DNA of 64,000 bases from NCBI RefSeq assembly GCF_900187125.1, contig NZ_LT906468.1, forward strand, positions 2,604,001-2,668,000, in the 5' to 3' direction. Positions 52,067 to 61,779 of this stretch are shown piece by piece. The notes beneath the pieces were generated by a model, which made no database searches, was not told the origin of the DNA, and worked only from the letters and a program-made list of their open reading frames with translations. Numbering within the stretch: the first letter of the stretch is position 1; every line of letters begins with the position of its first letter. A program made the position numbers and the translations under genes. This DNA comes from Sphingobacterium mizutaii. Its GTDB lineage: Bacteria; Bacteroidota; Bacteroidia; Sphingobacteriales; Sphingobacteriaceae.

Positions 52067-53404
52067 TCAATACACTACCTTTCCGTTATAAATTAAAGAT
52101 TTAACTTCAGAAACCCTTGATACCGCTTCAGCTGAACAACTTGCATCTACCAAAACCAGGTCTGCCGTATCACCAACCTTTGGCCAAAGCTGAGTACCTT
52201 TTTCGTCCAAAGGTGTAGGACCTGCAGTTGCTAATTTCAACATCCTAGACAATCCCAATTCCGTTGAATAGCCATATAATTGCGCTGCCAAATTTGCCTT
52301 TTGCAAAACACTTCCAGAACCAAAGGTATTCCAATGATCTACAATACTATCATTACCTACCATTACCTCTACCCCTTTGTTCATTAAGGTAGGAATTGGC
52401 ATGATCAATCCTCCAAATGGAACCGTGGATATAATACCTATTCTAGCATCCGCTAATTTCTCAGCCAGCTCTTCTTGTTTAGCTTGGTCAATTTTGCCTA
52501 AAGCAAAACAATGGCTCAAATAAGTTTTGCCTTTGAGGCTTGGATTCTCATTAACTTTAGCAATCAGATATTCTATGGTTTTTACCCCTGAATCTCCAGT
52601 TTCATGGAGATGTATATCAATTCCTTTTTGATTATCCAAAGCCAGCTGGACGGTAAAGTCCATGGTCTTTTCAATAGCTCCATCAATACTGAATGGATCC
52701 AGACCACCAATAAAATCAATATCCATTTTTGCAGCTTCCTTTAGATAAGGAACAGTGTCTGTATAGAATACACCGTGTTGAGGGAATGCTACCAATTCAG
52801 CTCCAAATCCGTCCTTTTTATGGTCTAATGCTTTTTGGAGGTTTTTTAGGGATTCTAATTTCGACGTGGGTTCAATATTGACATGGCTCCTTGCAAAGCC
52901 TGATCCATGGGATTGCAATAATTCGATCAATTTCTCTGCCTTGAAGGTTGATGTCTTCAACAAATCCGGCATGATTTCCTGTTCAAGAGCGATCATTCCC
53001 TTCACGCCTCCTTTTCTCCTCTTGACAGCTTGCCATTTATCAGCATAAAATGTTTTATCCAGGTGGATATGCATATCCTTGAAGGAAGGCAACATCAATA
53101 ATCCCTTGGCGTCAATGGCATCAGGATCATTGGAATTGGCACTGATATTTTTGATTTTACCATTCTCGATTTCAATCAAAAACAGTTCAGTTTTGGTTGA
53201 AGCCACTTCACCTTCCATAAATTCAAAGCCAGTCTCTAGTCTTACATTTTTAAGTTTTAGATTTTTCATGTCTTTATTGTAATTGATGGAGTCCATTGCT
53301 CTAGATTTAATATCTTCATTTGCAGCTAGGACATTTGAACCCAATGCTAAGCCTGCAACACTCATGGCGGAATTCCTTAAGAAGTCTTTTCTTGAAAGTT
53401 TCAT
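52067..53404 (-). CDS. Cytosine-deaminase-like amidohydrolase
   Basis: Metal-dependent hydrolase of the amidohydrolase superfamily, closest in motifs to cytosine/isoguanine deaminase-like enzymes: H114-x-H116 (MHIHLDK), H267-x-H269-E270 (DIHLHETGD), H300 (LSHCF) and D354 (VGNDSI). These are numbered from a TTG six bases upstream; the ATG at 53404 is the better start. The N-terminus SRKDFLRNSAMSVAGLALG resembles a Tat signal (KR-type rather than RR), so export is possible but not certain. At about 445 aa it fits the family. A perfect -7 box lies 33 bp upstream. The substrate is unknown: a cyclic amide or aminopyrimidine-like ring. Confidence 0.85.
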   Translation of the reverse strand: MKLSRKDFLRNSAMSVAGLALGSNVLAANEDIKSRAMDSINYNKDMKNLKLKNVRLETGFEFMEGEVASTKTELFLIEIENGKIKNISANSNDPDAIDAKGLLMLPSFKDMHIHLDKTFYADKWQAVKRRKGGVKGMIALEQEIMPDLLKTSTFKAEKLIELLQSHGSGFARSHVNIEPTSKLESLKNLQKALDHKKDGFGAELVAFPQHGVFYTDTVPYLKEAAKMDIDFIGGLDPFSIDGAIEKTMDFTVQLALDNQKGIDIHLHETGDSGVKTIEYLIAKVNENPSLKGKTYLSHCFALGKIDQAKQEELAEKLADARIGIISTVPFGGLIMPIPTLMNKGVEVMVGNDSIVDHWNTFGSGSVLQKANLAAQLYGYSTELGLSRMLKLATAGPTPLDEKGTQLWPKVGDTADLVLVDASCSAEAVSRVSEVKSLIYNGKVVY

Positions 53405-53436
53405 TTCCAATAATTTTGAATGTGTGATTTACAATA

Positions 53437-53444
53437 CAAAGGTA
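53437..53444 (-). promoter_or_regulatory. Bacteroidota -7 box (TACCTTTG) for the amidohydrolase gene
   Basis: An exact TAnnTTTG on the minus strand 33 bp before the ATG, giving a leader of about 25 nt. The -33 element is not clear. It implies that the amidohydrolase and ankyrin genes form their own transcript, apart from the AraC gene upstream. Confidence 0.5.
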
Positions 53445-53495
53445 AGATGCTCTCCATCTAAATTCTTGGAAATAATATCCAAATCCTTGTAAATT

Positions 53496-54347
53496 TTATA
53501 ACTGCGAGCGGAATTGACTAGGACTTAGACCTGTTTGATTCTTGAAAAAGTTAGAAAAATAGGCATGATCCGAGAATCCCAGATCGAACGCTATTTCCTT
53601 AACGCTACGATCAGAGGTCTGTAAAAGCCTTTTGGATTCAAGAGTAATCCGCTGATGGATAAGCTTATTTGCAGAAACTTTGAGATTCTTTTTGCAAAGG
53701 ATATTCAGATAATTAGAACTGATGTTTAATTGTTCAGCATAAAAAGAAATCGATTTCTGGCTCTTGTAAAATTTATCAATAAGCCAATTGAACTTGGCTA
53801 GACGTGGCTGGGTTTGATAAACCTTAAATTCCTCAATATCAAATTCAGCTTCTTTACTGACCAATGCTGCAATAACAGCTGCACGTGCAGAAATCAGCTG
53901 ATTTACAGGTTGGGGATCAAGTAATTCATCGCGGATAGCATTGAACTCATATAGCAACTTTTCAAATGCCTCCTTGCTAAGTTTAATAACGGGATGGTTC
54001 TGGTAATTGGTAAAAGAATATCGAAAAGCTGGAGCAAATTGCTCTAGGAAGGATTTTTCAATCATAAGCTGATATCCTTTTGATCCGGCAGCGATATGCC
54101 ACTTATGGATCTGTTCTGGAAAAAGAACATGCACTTCCTGATCAGCAATGGAATAATCGACAGAGTCTATACTATGGACACCAGAGGCATGATCAAAAAG
54201 GATAATAATAAAGAAGTCATGCTTGTGGGGTTTCTCAATAATCTTTTCACCCAGGATCTCATTGAAGAGCAATTCTTTTTTTCCAGCGAATTGCTCCTCA
54301 CGGAATCCATGCATATCAAGTGTAGGAATTACATTTTTGTCTTCCAT
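53496..54347 (-). CDS. AraC-family transcriptional regulator (2)
   Basis: Regulator with an N-terminal cupin-like domain (IEKPHKHDFFIIILFDHASG, DQEVHVLFPEQIHKW) and a C-terminal AraC helix-turn-helix pair (NISSNYLNILCKKNLKVSANKLIHQR in parts, VKEIAFDLGFSDHAYFSNFFKNQTGLSPSQFR in parts). At 283 aa it is typical. It lies on the same strand as, and upstream of, the amidohydrolase gene (85-bp gap) and downstream of the DUF5009 gene (69-bp gap). It may regulate either; the effector is unknown. It is only moderately similar to the other AraC protein of the window. Confidence 0.9.
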   Translation of the reverse strand: MEDKNVIPTLDMHGFREEQFAGKKELLFNEILGEKIIEKPHKHDFFIIILFDHASGVHSIDSVDYSIADQEVHVLFPEQIHKWHIAAGSKGYQLMIEKSFLEQFAPAFRYSFTNYQNHPVIKLSKEAFEKLLYEFNAIRDELLDPQPVNQLISARAAVIAALVSKEAEFDIEEFKVYQTQPRLAKFNWLIDKFYKSQKSISFYAEQLNISSNYLNILCKKNLKVSANKLIHQRITLESKRLLQTSDRSVKEIAFDLGFSDHAYFSNFFKNQTGLSPSQFRSQL

Positions 54348-54416
54348 TTGATTTCCTTTGAAAAGATTATTTCCTTCTAAAATTAAGGAATAACAAACGG
54401 AATAAGCTGACTAAGT

Positions 54417-55532
54417 CTAGATTTTGACAAAAATCCCTCTTTTATATAAGAAGATAAGTATTAGAAGAACAATAGAGTAATTTCCGATAGTCAGTATCAA
54501 ATGAGAATACTCTTCAAAATGTTTTTCTAAACCAAAAGTCAAGGAATGGACCAAACTTCTGAAATCAATAACTTCAGCCAGTCCGTAGGCTACAATGGAA
54601 TTCATACCATAAACTTTTAGCCAGCGGAAAGGCATTTTTATTTGTTTGACATCGATTACATAGTAAAAAACAGCCATCAATAAGATGCATATACCACCAG
54701 AGAACAAGGTCATGCTACCTGTCCATATTTTCTTAATGATCGGTTGTTGAAATTGCCAGATCAAACTTACAACGATACAGATTGCAGCGGCGATGATCAA
54801 TTTTATAGTTGTTCCATTGGGATCTTTATCCTTCCCATCCTTGATCACTTTACCGGTAAGACAGCCCATTAATACCGTAACAACAAAAGTCAAGCTGCTC
54901 CAAATCCAGGTATATTGATAATGTTCGGAAAATATCCATTCATCGCCTTGCCATTTCACTCCATCCATAAAATTTTGAAGAAACATTTTGTCTAGATAGA
55001 TGGCAAAATTATAATTAGGTTCGTATCCACCCCATGTGGACATTGGGATAGAATAAATGATCAATAAGGACAAGCCTAATCCGATGAGTTTTTTAAAGCT
55101 AAAATGAAGATACGCCAAGGAGGTAATGAGGTATCCTGTAGCGATTGCTTGTAATGTATTGGAATATAATCGTAATACGTGCCAATCAAATGCTAAAAGA
55201 TTACCTTGCACAATCATCCCAATAATCCATAAAATCAGAAATCGCCTTATGATGTGCCTATATACTTCAGGGCTATCATTTCCAATTTTCCGATCTAAGG
55301 AAAAAGGAATGGTAATACCTGTCATAAATAGGAATAAAGGCATGATCAAGTCCCAAAGCCTAAAGCCTTCCCATGCTTCATGTTCAAATTGGGTCAACAT
55401 GCTGTGATAAGCAGGGTTATCCCAGATCTGTCCAATAGACATCAAGACCGGTTGTAAAAAAACCAACAGAAACAGGTCAAGGCCCCTAAGGATATCGAGA
55501 GACTCTAATCGTTGTGAAGGAATAACTTTCAT
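54417..55532 (-). CDS. DUF5009 / heparan-alpha-glucosaminide N-acetyltransferase-like membrane protein
   Basis: Polytopic inner-membrane protein (about ten helices, 371 aa) of the DUF5009/HGSNAT-like acyltransferase family. The N-terminal motif SLDILRGLDLFLLVFLQ and the following LWDLIMPLFLFMTGITIPFSL are characteristic. Human HGSNAT transfers acetyl from cytosolic acetyl-CoA to lumenal glucosamine; bacterial relatives are common in glycan-degradation clusters and may acetylate released sugars. It lies 19 bp after the GH127 gene, so the two are co-transcribed. The sugar substrate is not known. Confidence 0.87.
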   Translation of the reverse strand: MKVIPSQRLESLDILRGLDLFLLVFLQPVLMSIGQIWDNPAYHSMLTQFEHEAWEGFRLWDLIMPLFLFMTGITIPFSLDRKIGNDSPEVYRHIIRRFLILWIIGMIVQGNLLAFDWHVLRLYSNTLQAIATGYLITSLAYLHFSFKKLIGLGLSLLIIYSIPMSTWGGYEPNYNFAIYLDKMFLQNFMDGVKWQGDEWIFSEHYQYTWIWSSLTFVVTVLMGCLTGKVIKDGKDKDPNGTTIKLIIAAAICIVVSLIWQFQQPIIKKIWTGSMTLFSGGICILLMAVFYYVIDVKQIKMPFRWLKVYGMNSIVAYGLAEVIDFRSLVHSLTFGLEKHFEEYSHLILTIGNYSIVLLILIFLYKRGIFVKI

Positions 55533-55551
55533 AATATATGGTTAATAGGGT

Positions 55552-57576
55552 TTATTTTCTAAGCATTGGAAATTGAGATATCCTTAAGGTAGTACAACCA
55601 TAGGGTATCAATCGGATTTCAACTTCTTTTAATTCATTAATATTCAAACCATACATATCTGCGGTCGGCATGGGTCCTGCCATGCCATTATAAAGTTTCC
55701 AGAAAGGCAATTGCCTTGCTTTTACTTTCAATTCAATAGGGGCATTTTCACGGTTCCAAGGATATTCCTTATTGGTATTTGGATTTTCAGAGACTTGGAA
55801 TAGCGTGGCCATTTCCTTTTTGTTGAACAATGGTAAGCCATAATTCCAATCTGCAGTAGGCCTGACTTCAATAAAGGAATTTCCATAGGCTACTTTTTCT
55901 TTGTCATCCAAGAACACTTCTTTTTCTTCACCAGGAATATCCAAAGCATAAACCAAAGGTCCTCTTTCTATGGCACGTGAACCTTCATGGTAAGTCTCAA
56001 AGTTAAATTCCATTGGAAAATCCAAAGTCATGACATCATTATTTTTCCAGGCTCTTTTGATTTCAATGACTGAACCTGGTTTCGCATCGGCATTAAACTC
56101 CTCCCCATTGATAAGGATTTTGGCATCTTTTGTCCATGAAGGAATTCGGATCTGATATGGAAATTCAACTGCATTTTCTCGATGATTGAATTTGAGGTTG
56201 ATTTTACTTTCAAATGGATAGAAGGTTTCTTGGGAGACTTGTACCATTTTACCTGCTTCTCCAACTTTTACCACAGCGGATGACGGAGCATAGATCATGG
56301 AAGCAATTCCTTTATTTGCGGTTGCATAATACAGGTTTTGCGTGAATTTCGGCCAGCCTTGATGCATATTGGAAGTACAACACGGATAACCTGTCAAAAG
56401 CCCAAAAACAACATCTGTTCCTTGATGGTTGACATCGAAATTGTACATCTGCCTAGTGATCTGAACCTGATTGGCCTGCTGGAAATACTGCCGACGCATA
56501 AAATCATCGGAAATCTGTGTTGGCAATGCATTAAACGCCACTTTTTCTAAATGCTCTGCGAATCCTACATCGCCGGTAATTTCTAGCATCTTTTCTAAGG
56601 AAAACATCAACTCCACTGCAGAACAGAGTTCGGAACCCTGGGTAGGATTGCTCCCATGCAAGGCTTCATCGCCTCCATACATGCCTTGAGCCTGACCATT
56701 AAATAATTTAATATCAGACAGTCCTTGTTTCACTGCGGCCAGATGTTTAGGATCTTTACTTTGTTGATAAAAAATAACCGGCTCCTTGAGTCCTTGAGCA
56801 AGGTTGACACAATGTATGCTCCTAAATGTAGCAAGCATGTTGCGTTGGATAAATTTTTGGGTAAAGTCAAAACCCTGCGCATGCAGGATATCGGCTAGTT
56901 CCAGCAATTTTGGGTCTTCGGTAATATTGTATAGCCAATAAACTGCCTGTAAATTATCCGCTGATCGATATTCAGCCCAAAAGGTCCAATGTCCAAGGGG
57001 CTTCTCTTCTAATGTTTTTAGTTGATAATGGAAATATTTTGTAAAAAGGTTGACTACCCTTTGATCTTCAGTTGCCGAATAATATTGCTGCAATATTTTG
57101 AGCATGACCATCTTGGGCCACCAATCATGGGAATTATTCCTTTGGATACCTGGTTCATAATCATAATCTTTTGCTGGACCAAAATAACCATCTTCCGATT
57201 GGCTTTGCAGGGCCCACTCCACCCAACGCTGTGCTTTGGCTTTTAAACCTTTATCATTTAACTGATAGGCCAAAGGTAAGAGGCCATCAACCCAATAAGG
57301 TCCACGCTCCCATTGATCGCCATCACCACCTAACCAGCCATTTCGATCTCCCATAACCAGTGGATAAAGTTGATCTAATTGACCTGTAGCTCCATTTTTC
57401 TGGGTAATTAGCATTTCTTCCAACCAGCCTTGAGGTTTAATCGCTCCTAAAGGCAATTCCATATAAGGCTTTTGGATCAAAGGAGCCTTATTTTGAATAT
57501 AGGGTTGGGCTTGAACTTGGGCGCTGGCAAAAGTCAATAGAAATGCAGCAAAGGACAATTTGATTTGTTTATTCAT
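55552..57576 (-). CDS. GH127-type beta-L-arabinofuranosidase (DUF1680)
   Basis: Secreted glycoside hydrolase with a signal peptide (LSFAAFLLTFASAQVQAQ) when started at the ATG at 57576; the longer frame begins at a GTG at 57621. The (alpha/alpha)6 barrel carries the family's unusual zinc-cysteine catalytic site: the Glu-x-Cys of GSELCSAVE and the CC pair of GYPCCTSNMHQGW. GDGDQWERGPYWVDGLLPLAY (in parts) and NNSHDWWPKMVMLK are also typical. GH127 and related families remove beta-L-arabinofuranose. It is the first gene of a pair with the DUF5009 membrane protein. Assignment to GH127 rather than a sister family (for example GH146) is not certain. Confidence 0.88.
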   Translation of the reverse strand: MNKQIKLSFAAFLLTFASAQVQAQPYIQNKAPLIQKPYMELPLGAIKPQGWLEEMLITQKNGATGQLDQLYPLVMGDRNGWLGGDGDQWERGPYWVDGLLPLAYQLNDKGLKAKAQRWVEWALQSQSEDGYFGPAKDYDYEPGIQRNNSHDWWPKMVMLKILQQYYSATEDQRVVNLFTKYFHYQLKTLEEKPLGHWTFWAEYRSADNLQAVYWLYNITEDPKLLELADILHAQGFDFTQKFIQRNMLATFRSIHCVNLAQGLKEPVIFYQQSKDPKHLAAVKQGLSDIKLFNGQAQGMYGGDEALHGSNPTQGSELCSAVELMFSLEKMLEITGDVGFAEHLEKVAFNALPTQISDDFMRRQYFQQANQVQITRQMYNFDVNHQGTDVVFGLLTGYPCCTSNMHQGWPKFTQNLYYATANKGIASMIYAPSSAVVKVGEAGKMVQVSQETFYPFESKINLKFNHRENAVEFPYQIRIPSWTKDAKILINGEEFNADAKPGSVIEIKRAWKNNDVMTLDFPMEFNFETYHEGSRAIERGPLVYALDIPGEEKEVFLDDKEKVAYGNSFIEVRPTADWNYGLPLFNKKEMATLFQVSENPNTNKEYPWNRENAPIELKVKARQLPFWKLYNGMAGPMPTADMYGLNINELKEVEIRLIPYGCTTLRISQFPMLRK

Positions 57577-57733
57577 GGCATTAGGTTTATTCGAAATGAA
57601 TCGATCGAAGCGATTACTCACTATGAAGTTAAAGTTTTTTTAACAATCATTTCCCATTTATATAAAGAAATTAGCTTTTGTTTTTGGCTTTAGATGAATT
57701 CTTGGTTATTTTTAAAATCAAAGCTAGAAAAGC

Positions 57734-58435
57734 ATGCCCGAAGAAATTGTTCGCCTGGAAAACGTAGATAAAGTATATCAAACTGGAGACATTAGCATTA
57801 CTGCATTGGCTAAAAGTAGCCTAAGTTTTGATTCAAATAAATTAACGTTGATCATGGGGCCATCCGGTTCTGGAAAAACTACTTTATTATCCATCATAGG
57901 ATGTATTATCTATCCAAGTTCAGGAAAAGTTTATTATAAAGATAAAGAGGTAACGAGTTTATCGGAGAACAAACTTGCGGATTTACGTTTGCATGATATT
58001 GGCTTTGTTTTCCAGCAATTCAATTTATTGGAGCCTCTAACCGCATTGGAGAATGTGATGCAGCCATTATTATTGCAATCCGTTGAAAAAAAGGAAGCCA
58101 AAGAAAAGGCAATTTCAGCTTTGGAAGCGGTGGGATTATCCGACAGATTGCACAATTTGCCAAAGAAATTAAGTGGAGGGCAAAAACAACGTGTAGCCAT
58201 CGCAAGAGCTTTAGTTACCAACCCCAGCATGATTTTATGCGATGAGCCTACTGCTTCCTTGGATGCAAAAAGTGCGTCCATCATTATGGAAGAACTCAAA
58301 GAACTAGCTCAAGAGGGAAAAGCAGTGATTATTGTCACACATGATTTAAGGTTAAAAAAATTCGCAGACGAAGTTATATATGTTGAAGAAGGAAATGTTT
58401 CAAATAGTATTCGAAATGAGGAAGATTACAAATAG
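57734..58435 (+). CDS. ABC transporter ATPase (MacB/DevA/LolD type)
   Basis: Cytoplasmic ATPase powering a tripartite exporter. Walker A GPSGSGKT at 42-49, Q-loop FVFQQFNLL, signature LSGGQ at 146-150, Walker B MILCDE (D170, E171) and H-loop H203 are all intact. At 233 aa it has the size of MacB/LolD-type ATPase subunits. It is first in an operon of ATPase, lipoprotein adaptor, FtsX-like permease and TolC-like channel. The end of the gene overlaps the adaptor start by 20 bp. The substrate is unknown. Confidence 0.93.
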   Translation: MPEEIVRLENVDKVYQTGDISITALAKSSLSFDSNKLTLIMGPSGSGKTTLLSIIGCIIYPSSGKVYYKDKEVTSLSENKLADLRLHDIGFVFQQFNLLEPLTALENVMQPLLLQSVEKKEAKEKAISALEAVGLSDRLHNLPKKLSGGQKQRVAIARALVTNPSMILCDEPTASLDAKSASIIMEELKELAQEGKAVIIVTHDLRLKKFADEVIYVEEGNVSNSIRNEEDYK

Positions 58436-59363
58436 CCTAAGCATTTTGAGTTTCTTGGTCTTATTGCTAGCTGTAGTCAGCTGCAAGAATGAAAAGAAAC
58501 AAAAGGAAGAAGAGAAAGCGAAAGTCTCAGCCATTTATGGTTCTGTGATAGCAATTGGCAAAGTAATACCAGAGGACGGTTGGGTTCAGATCAGTTCGCC
58601 AGTCAGTGCAGAAATCAAAGAAATAAGGGTTAAGGAAGGCGATGAAGTTGAACAGGGACAAGTCTTAATGATCTTAAAAGAGAATAGCGAAGAATTAGAT
58701 GTTGCTCAGTCCCAAGCGCAATTAGAGAGTTTGAAAGCAGCGCATCAAACTAATCTCAGCGATCTGGCGAAGCAGGATATCATATTACAAGAATTAAAAT
58801 CTAAATATGAGACTTCTAAGGCTCTTTTTGCCAAAAATGCGGAAACTAAAGAAAAAGTTGAAAATGATCTTTCCAACCTAAAACAACAGGAGGAACTTAT
58901 TTCAGGTTTGAGGAGCCAGATAAAAGCCAATAAAGCTTCAGAAAAGGAGCAATCTATTTTAATTTCCAAGAACAAGCAAAGCTTACAGGATTATCAGATT
59001 ACAGCCATCAAGAAAGGCGTCATCGCTGAATTAAATGTTCAATTGGGCCAAACTATTAATGGTACTGAAGAATTGGGTAAAATTGTGGACAAGGATAATA
59101 TCATTATTGAAGCAGAGGTTGATGAGTTATTCGCTGACAGTGTGAAAATAGGCCAAACCGTCGATATCAATTTTGTGGGTAAACCAACTGTCATTGGTAA
59201 AGGAAAGATTGTTTATGTCAGTCCTACCTTGATGAATAAATCTATTTTATTTGAAACAGCAAATGAAGCTGAAGATCGAAGAGTACGCAGGATACGGATT
59301 GAACCAAAGAAAAATCCTTCTTTATTGATCAATTCGAAAGTAGAATGTAAGGTAAAATTATAA
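58416..59363 (+). CDS. Periplasmic adaptor (HlyD/DevB-like membrane fusion lipoprotein)
   Basis: Adaptor linking the inner-membrane permease to the outer-membrane channel. With the ATG at 58416 the lipobox LAVVSC puts the lipidated Cys at residue 23; a longer frame from 58380 would bury the signal. The biotinyl-lipoyl-like halves (VSAEIKEIRVKEGDEVEQGQVLM in parts; YQITAIKKGVIAELNVQLGQTI in parts) flank a long coiled-coil hairpin (about 85-200, LAKQDIILQELKSKYETSK and following). A beta-barrel domain ends the chain. Lipid anchoring fits the position between ATPase and permease in DevBCA-type exporters. Confidence 0.9.
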   Translation: MRKITNSLSILSFLVLLLAVVSCKNEKKQKEEEKAKVSAIYGSVIAIGKVIPEDGWVQISSPVSAEIKEIRVKEGDEVEQGQVLMILKENSEELDVAQSQAQLESLKAAHQTNLSDLAKQDIILQELKSKYETSKALFAKNAETKEKVENDLSNLKQQEELISGLRSQIKANKASEKEQSILISKNKQSLQDYQITAIKKGVIAELNVQLGQTINGTEELGKIVDKDNIIIEAEVDELFADSVKIGQTVDINFVGKPTVIGKGKIVYVSPTLMNKSILFETANEAEDRRVRRIRIEPKKNPSLLINSKVECKVKL

Positions 59364-59366
59364 GGT

Positions 59367-60500
59367 ATGTTGGGATTAGCTTGGAAATTCATTCGCTTTG
59401 ATCGAGCAAAGAGCTTTGGAATAATTACTGCCATCGTAATCAGTGTATTTCTAATTGGCCAACAATTAAGCCTCTTATTCTTTTTAATGGGATTAATGGG
59501 GAATTTGGTAAACAATGCGCCGGTAGAAAAGAATGATTTATGGATCATAGAATCCCAAAGCAGGAATGTGAATTCCATCAATAGCATAGACCAACGAGCT
59601 GTCCAGGAAATAGGCAGTTTGGAAGGCATTGAAAAAACGACGCCAATTATCCTTGCCAATGCCCAAGCTACCTTTTTGGATGGCAAGACTGCTGCCGTAA
59701 CCTTAGTTGGGGCCCCTGCCCCTGCATTTATAATGGGTCCAGAATTTAATAAAATTGATAGCGGGTCTGTTCAGGATCTTTTACAGCCTTATGCTGTCAG
59801 TGCTGAATATTTCAATGCAAGAAGTTGGGAAACTTCTCTTTATTTAAATAAACCAATAGAGATCAATGGTAAGAGTGCCAAATTAGCGGTCATCACAAAA
59901 AACGCGCAAGCATTTGGGGCCAGTTTTATGTATACCACGCTGGAAAATGCGACTTATTTCGGAAACTTCCCCAAAGATAAGGTCAGTTTAATCATTGCCA
60001 AGCTTACTGATGGACAGGACAAAAAAGAGATGATTGAAGTAATCAATCAGAATTTTCCTCATTTAAGGGCATGGGATGCTGAAAAGCTAAGATCATCAAC
60101 GGTTAAGGAAATCTTGATTTCATCAAATATGGGGATGAGCTTTGGAACTCTCGTAGTATTCGCCATGATTTCTGGTTTTTTTATAATTGGCTTAACTCTA
60201 TATTCATCTGCTTTAGACAGGATCAAGGATTACGGTACATTAAAGGCAATTGGAGCCAAAAACAAATTTGTCAATCGGTTGATCATTGCGCAAGCCTTTC
60301 TATATGCATCAATTGGTTATGGGATAGCCATGATGCTGATCTATGGTTTTAAGTTTGGGGTCGAAAAAAGTGGTTTAAATATAAATGTGAGTATACCTTT
60401 TGCCTTGTTCTTATTATTGGTTACCATGATTATTTCCATTGGGGGCTCTTTATTTGCCGTTAGAAAAATATCTAAATTAGAACCAGCCTCAGTTTTTTAA
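59367..60500 (+). CDS. FtsX/MacB-like ABC transporter permease (DevC-like)
   Basis: Inner-membrane permease with four helices: one near the N-terminus (IITAIVISVFLIGQQLSLLF) and three at the C-terminal end (LVVFAMISGFFIIGLTLY, AFLYASIGYGIAMMLIYGF, ALFLLLVTMIISIGG), enclosing a large periplasmic domain. This is the FtsX topology. DRIKDYGTLKAIGAKNKF, just before the last two helices, is the characteristic coupling segment of this family. It lies 3 bp after the adaptor gene and 1 bp before the TolC-like gene. It works with the DevA-like ATPase as a mechanotransmitter rather than a classic channel. Confidence 0.9.
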   Translation: MLGLAWKFIRFDRAKSFGIITAIVISVFLIGQQLSLLFFLMGLMGNLVNNAPVEKNDLWIIESQSRNVNSINSIDQRAVQEIGSLEGIEKTTPIILANAQATFLDGKTAAVTLVGAPAPAFIMGPEFNKIDSGSVQDLLQPYAVSAEYFNARSWETSLYLNKPIEINGKSAKLAVITKNAQAFGASFMYTTLENATYFGNFPKDKVSLIIAKLTDGQDKKEMIEVINQNFPHLRAWDAEKLRSSTVKEILISSNMGMSFGTLVVFAMISGFFIIGLTLYSSALDRIKDYGTLKAIGAKNKFVNRLIIAQAFLYASIGYGIAMMLIYGFKFGVEKSGLNINVSIPFALFLLLVTMIISIGGSLFAVRKISKLEPASVF

Positions 60501-60501
60501 T

Positions 60502-61779
60502 ATGAAGAAATCCATCTTTACCATATTACTCATAATAGGATATTCCATATCCGGAAATGCCCAGAGCCTTAGCCTAATGGACCTCTGGAATTATGCTGGT
60601 CAAGGAAGGAGTTTAAAGGAAAAGAAACTGAATAAAGAAGTTCAGGAAGAGCAATTGAATGTTAGAAGATCAGAGCGATTTCCTGTGATTTATGGCGATG
60701 CCAACTTGCAAAGGAATTTAATAATTCCAACTACTCCAGTACCCGCAATAGCATTTGATCCCAATGCTGAAGAAGGAGCAATATTACCATTAAAGTTTTC
60801 TACCAAATGGAATTCTAAGGCTGGTCTACAATTGGAATGGGACTTATTTAATCCCAACAGGAAAACGCAACAACAGGAGGACCAAATCGCTTTAGAAAAA
60901 GCCAAGGTTGAGGAATCTTTAGCTGAACAAGATTGGAGGACCAATGCTACGCTTGCCTATGCTTCCATTGTATTGGCGACAGCGCAATACCAATTTGCCT
61001 TAAAAGATTCAGCCTTATTTGAAGAAATTAATGCCATCAATAAAGAAAGGTTTTTGGCTGGAAGAGGGAGTTCAGAAGAATATAGCTTTTCCCAACAGGA
61101 AGTACAACGAAAAAGAATCCTGATGCATGAATCATGGTCCATTTTGCAGGAAGCGAATTTAGAGCTAGGTAGATATTATCCATTAGATTCCATAACCGTT
61201 TTGAGCAATAATATGGAAGAAATAATAATGGAATTAGAAGGATATGAAAAAAAGGGTTATGATCAGAAGTTAATAGAATTAGACCAGCAATTATCTATCA
61301 TTCAATTGAATGGGATAAAGCGTCAGGCCTTACCGAGCCTTAGCTTTAATGCCTATTACGGTGCTCAATACTTCAGTAATTCCTTAAACCTGGTCGATAA
61401 AAGCAATTGGTATGGCTATAGCTATGCAAACCTGGGCCTTCGAATACCTATTTCAGCCTATTTTAGCAATAGCAGTGCAATCAGGAAAGCTCAACTCAGT
61501 GAAAAAGTCTTTTTGCAGCAACTGGAAGACCTTCAACTGAATGATGGAATCGACCAAAAACAAAAGCAGGGAAAAATAATATTTTCAAAACAAAAGATTG
61601 AAGCTTTGGAGAAAATAAAAAATCTAGCGCTCCAAAACAAGGAGGAGAAATTGGCGGCCTATCAGAGTGGCAGAATATTATTGATAGACTTTAATAAAGC
61701 CAGCAGTGATTACCTGAAATCATGTCAGGATATTTGGCAAGCAAAATACGACCTATTGAAAATCATTTTGGAACAATAA
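60502..61779 (+). CDS. TolC-family outer-membrane efflux protein
   Basis: Outer-membrane/periplasmic channel of the tripartite exporter. The signal peptide (IFTILLIIGYSISGNAQ) is followed by two alternating helix-strand repeats typical of TolC: long Gln/Glu/Lys-rich helices (LKEKKLNKEVQEEQLNVRRS, QEDQIALEKAKVEESLAEQ, and KQKIEALEKIKNLALQNKEE) and barrel strands (AGLQLEWDLFNPN, LSFNAYYGAQYFSNSLN). At 425 aa it is complete. As the last gene of the four-gene operon it gives the system its own exit duct. I see no clear terminator after it. Confidence 0.9.
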   Translation: MKKSIFTILLIIGYSISGNAQSLSLMDLWNYAGQGRSLKEKKLNKEVQEEQLNVRRSERFPVIYGDANLQRNLIIPTTPVPAIAFDPNAEEGAILPLKFSTKWNSKAGLQLEWDLFNPNRKTQQQEDQIALEKAKVEESLAEQDWRTNATLAYASIVLATAQYQFALKDSALFEEINAINKERFLAGRGSSEEYSFSQQEVQRKRILMHESWSILQEANLELGRYYPLDSITVLSNNMEEIIMELEGYEKKGYDQKLIELDQQLSIIQLNGIKRQALPSLSFNAYYGAQYFSNSLNLVDKSNWYGYSYANLGLRIPISAYFSNSSAIRKAQLSEKVFLQQLEDLQLNDGIDQKQKQGKIIFSKQKIEALEKIKNLALQNKEEKLAAYQSGRILLIDFNKASSDYLKSCQDIWQAKYDLLKIILEQ

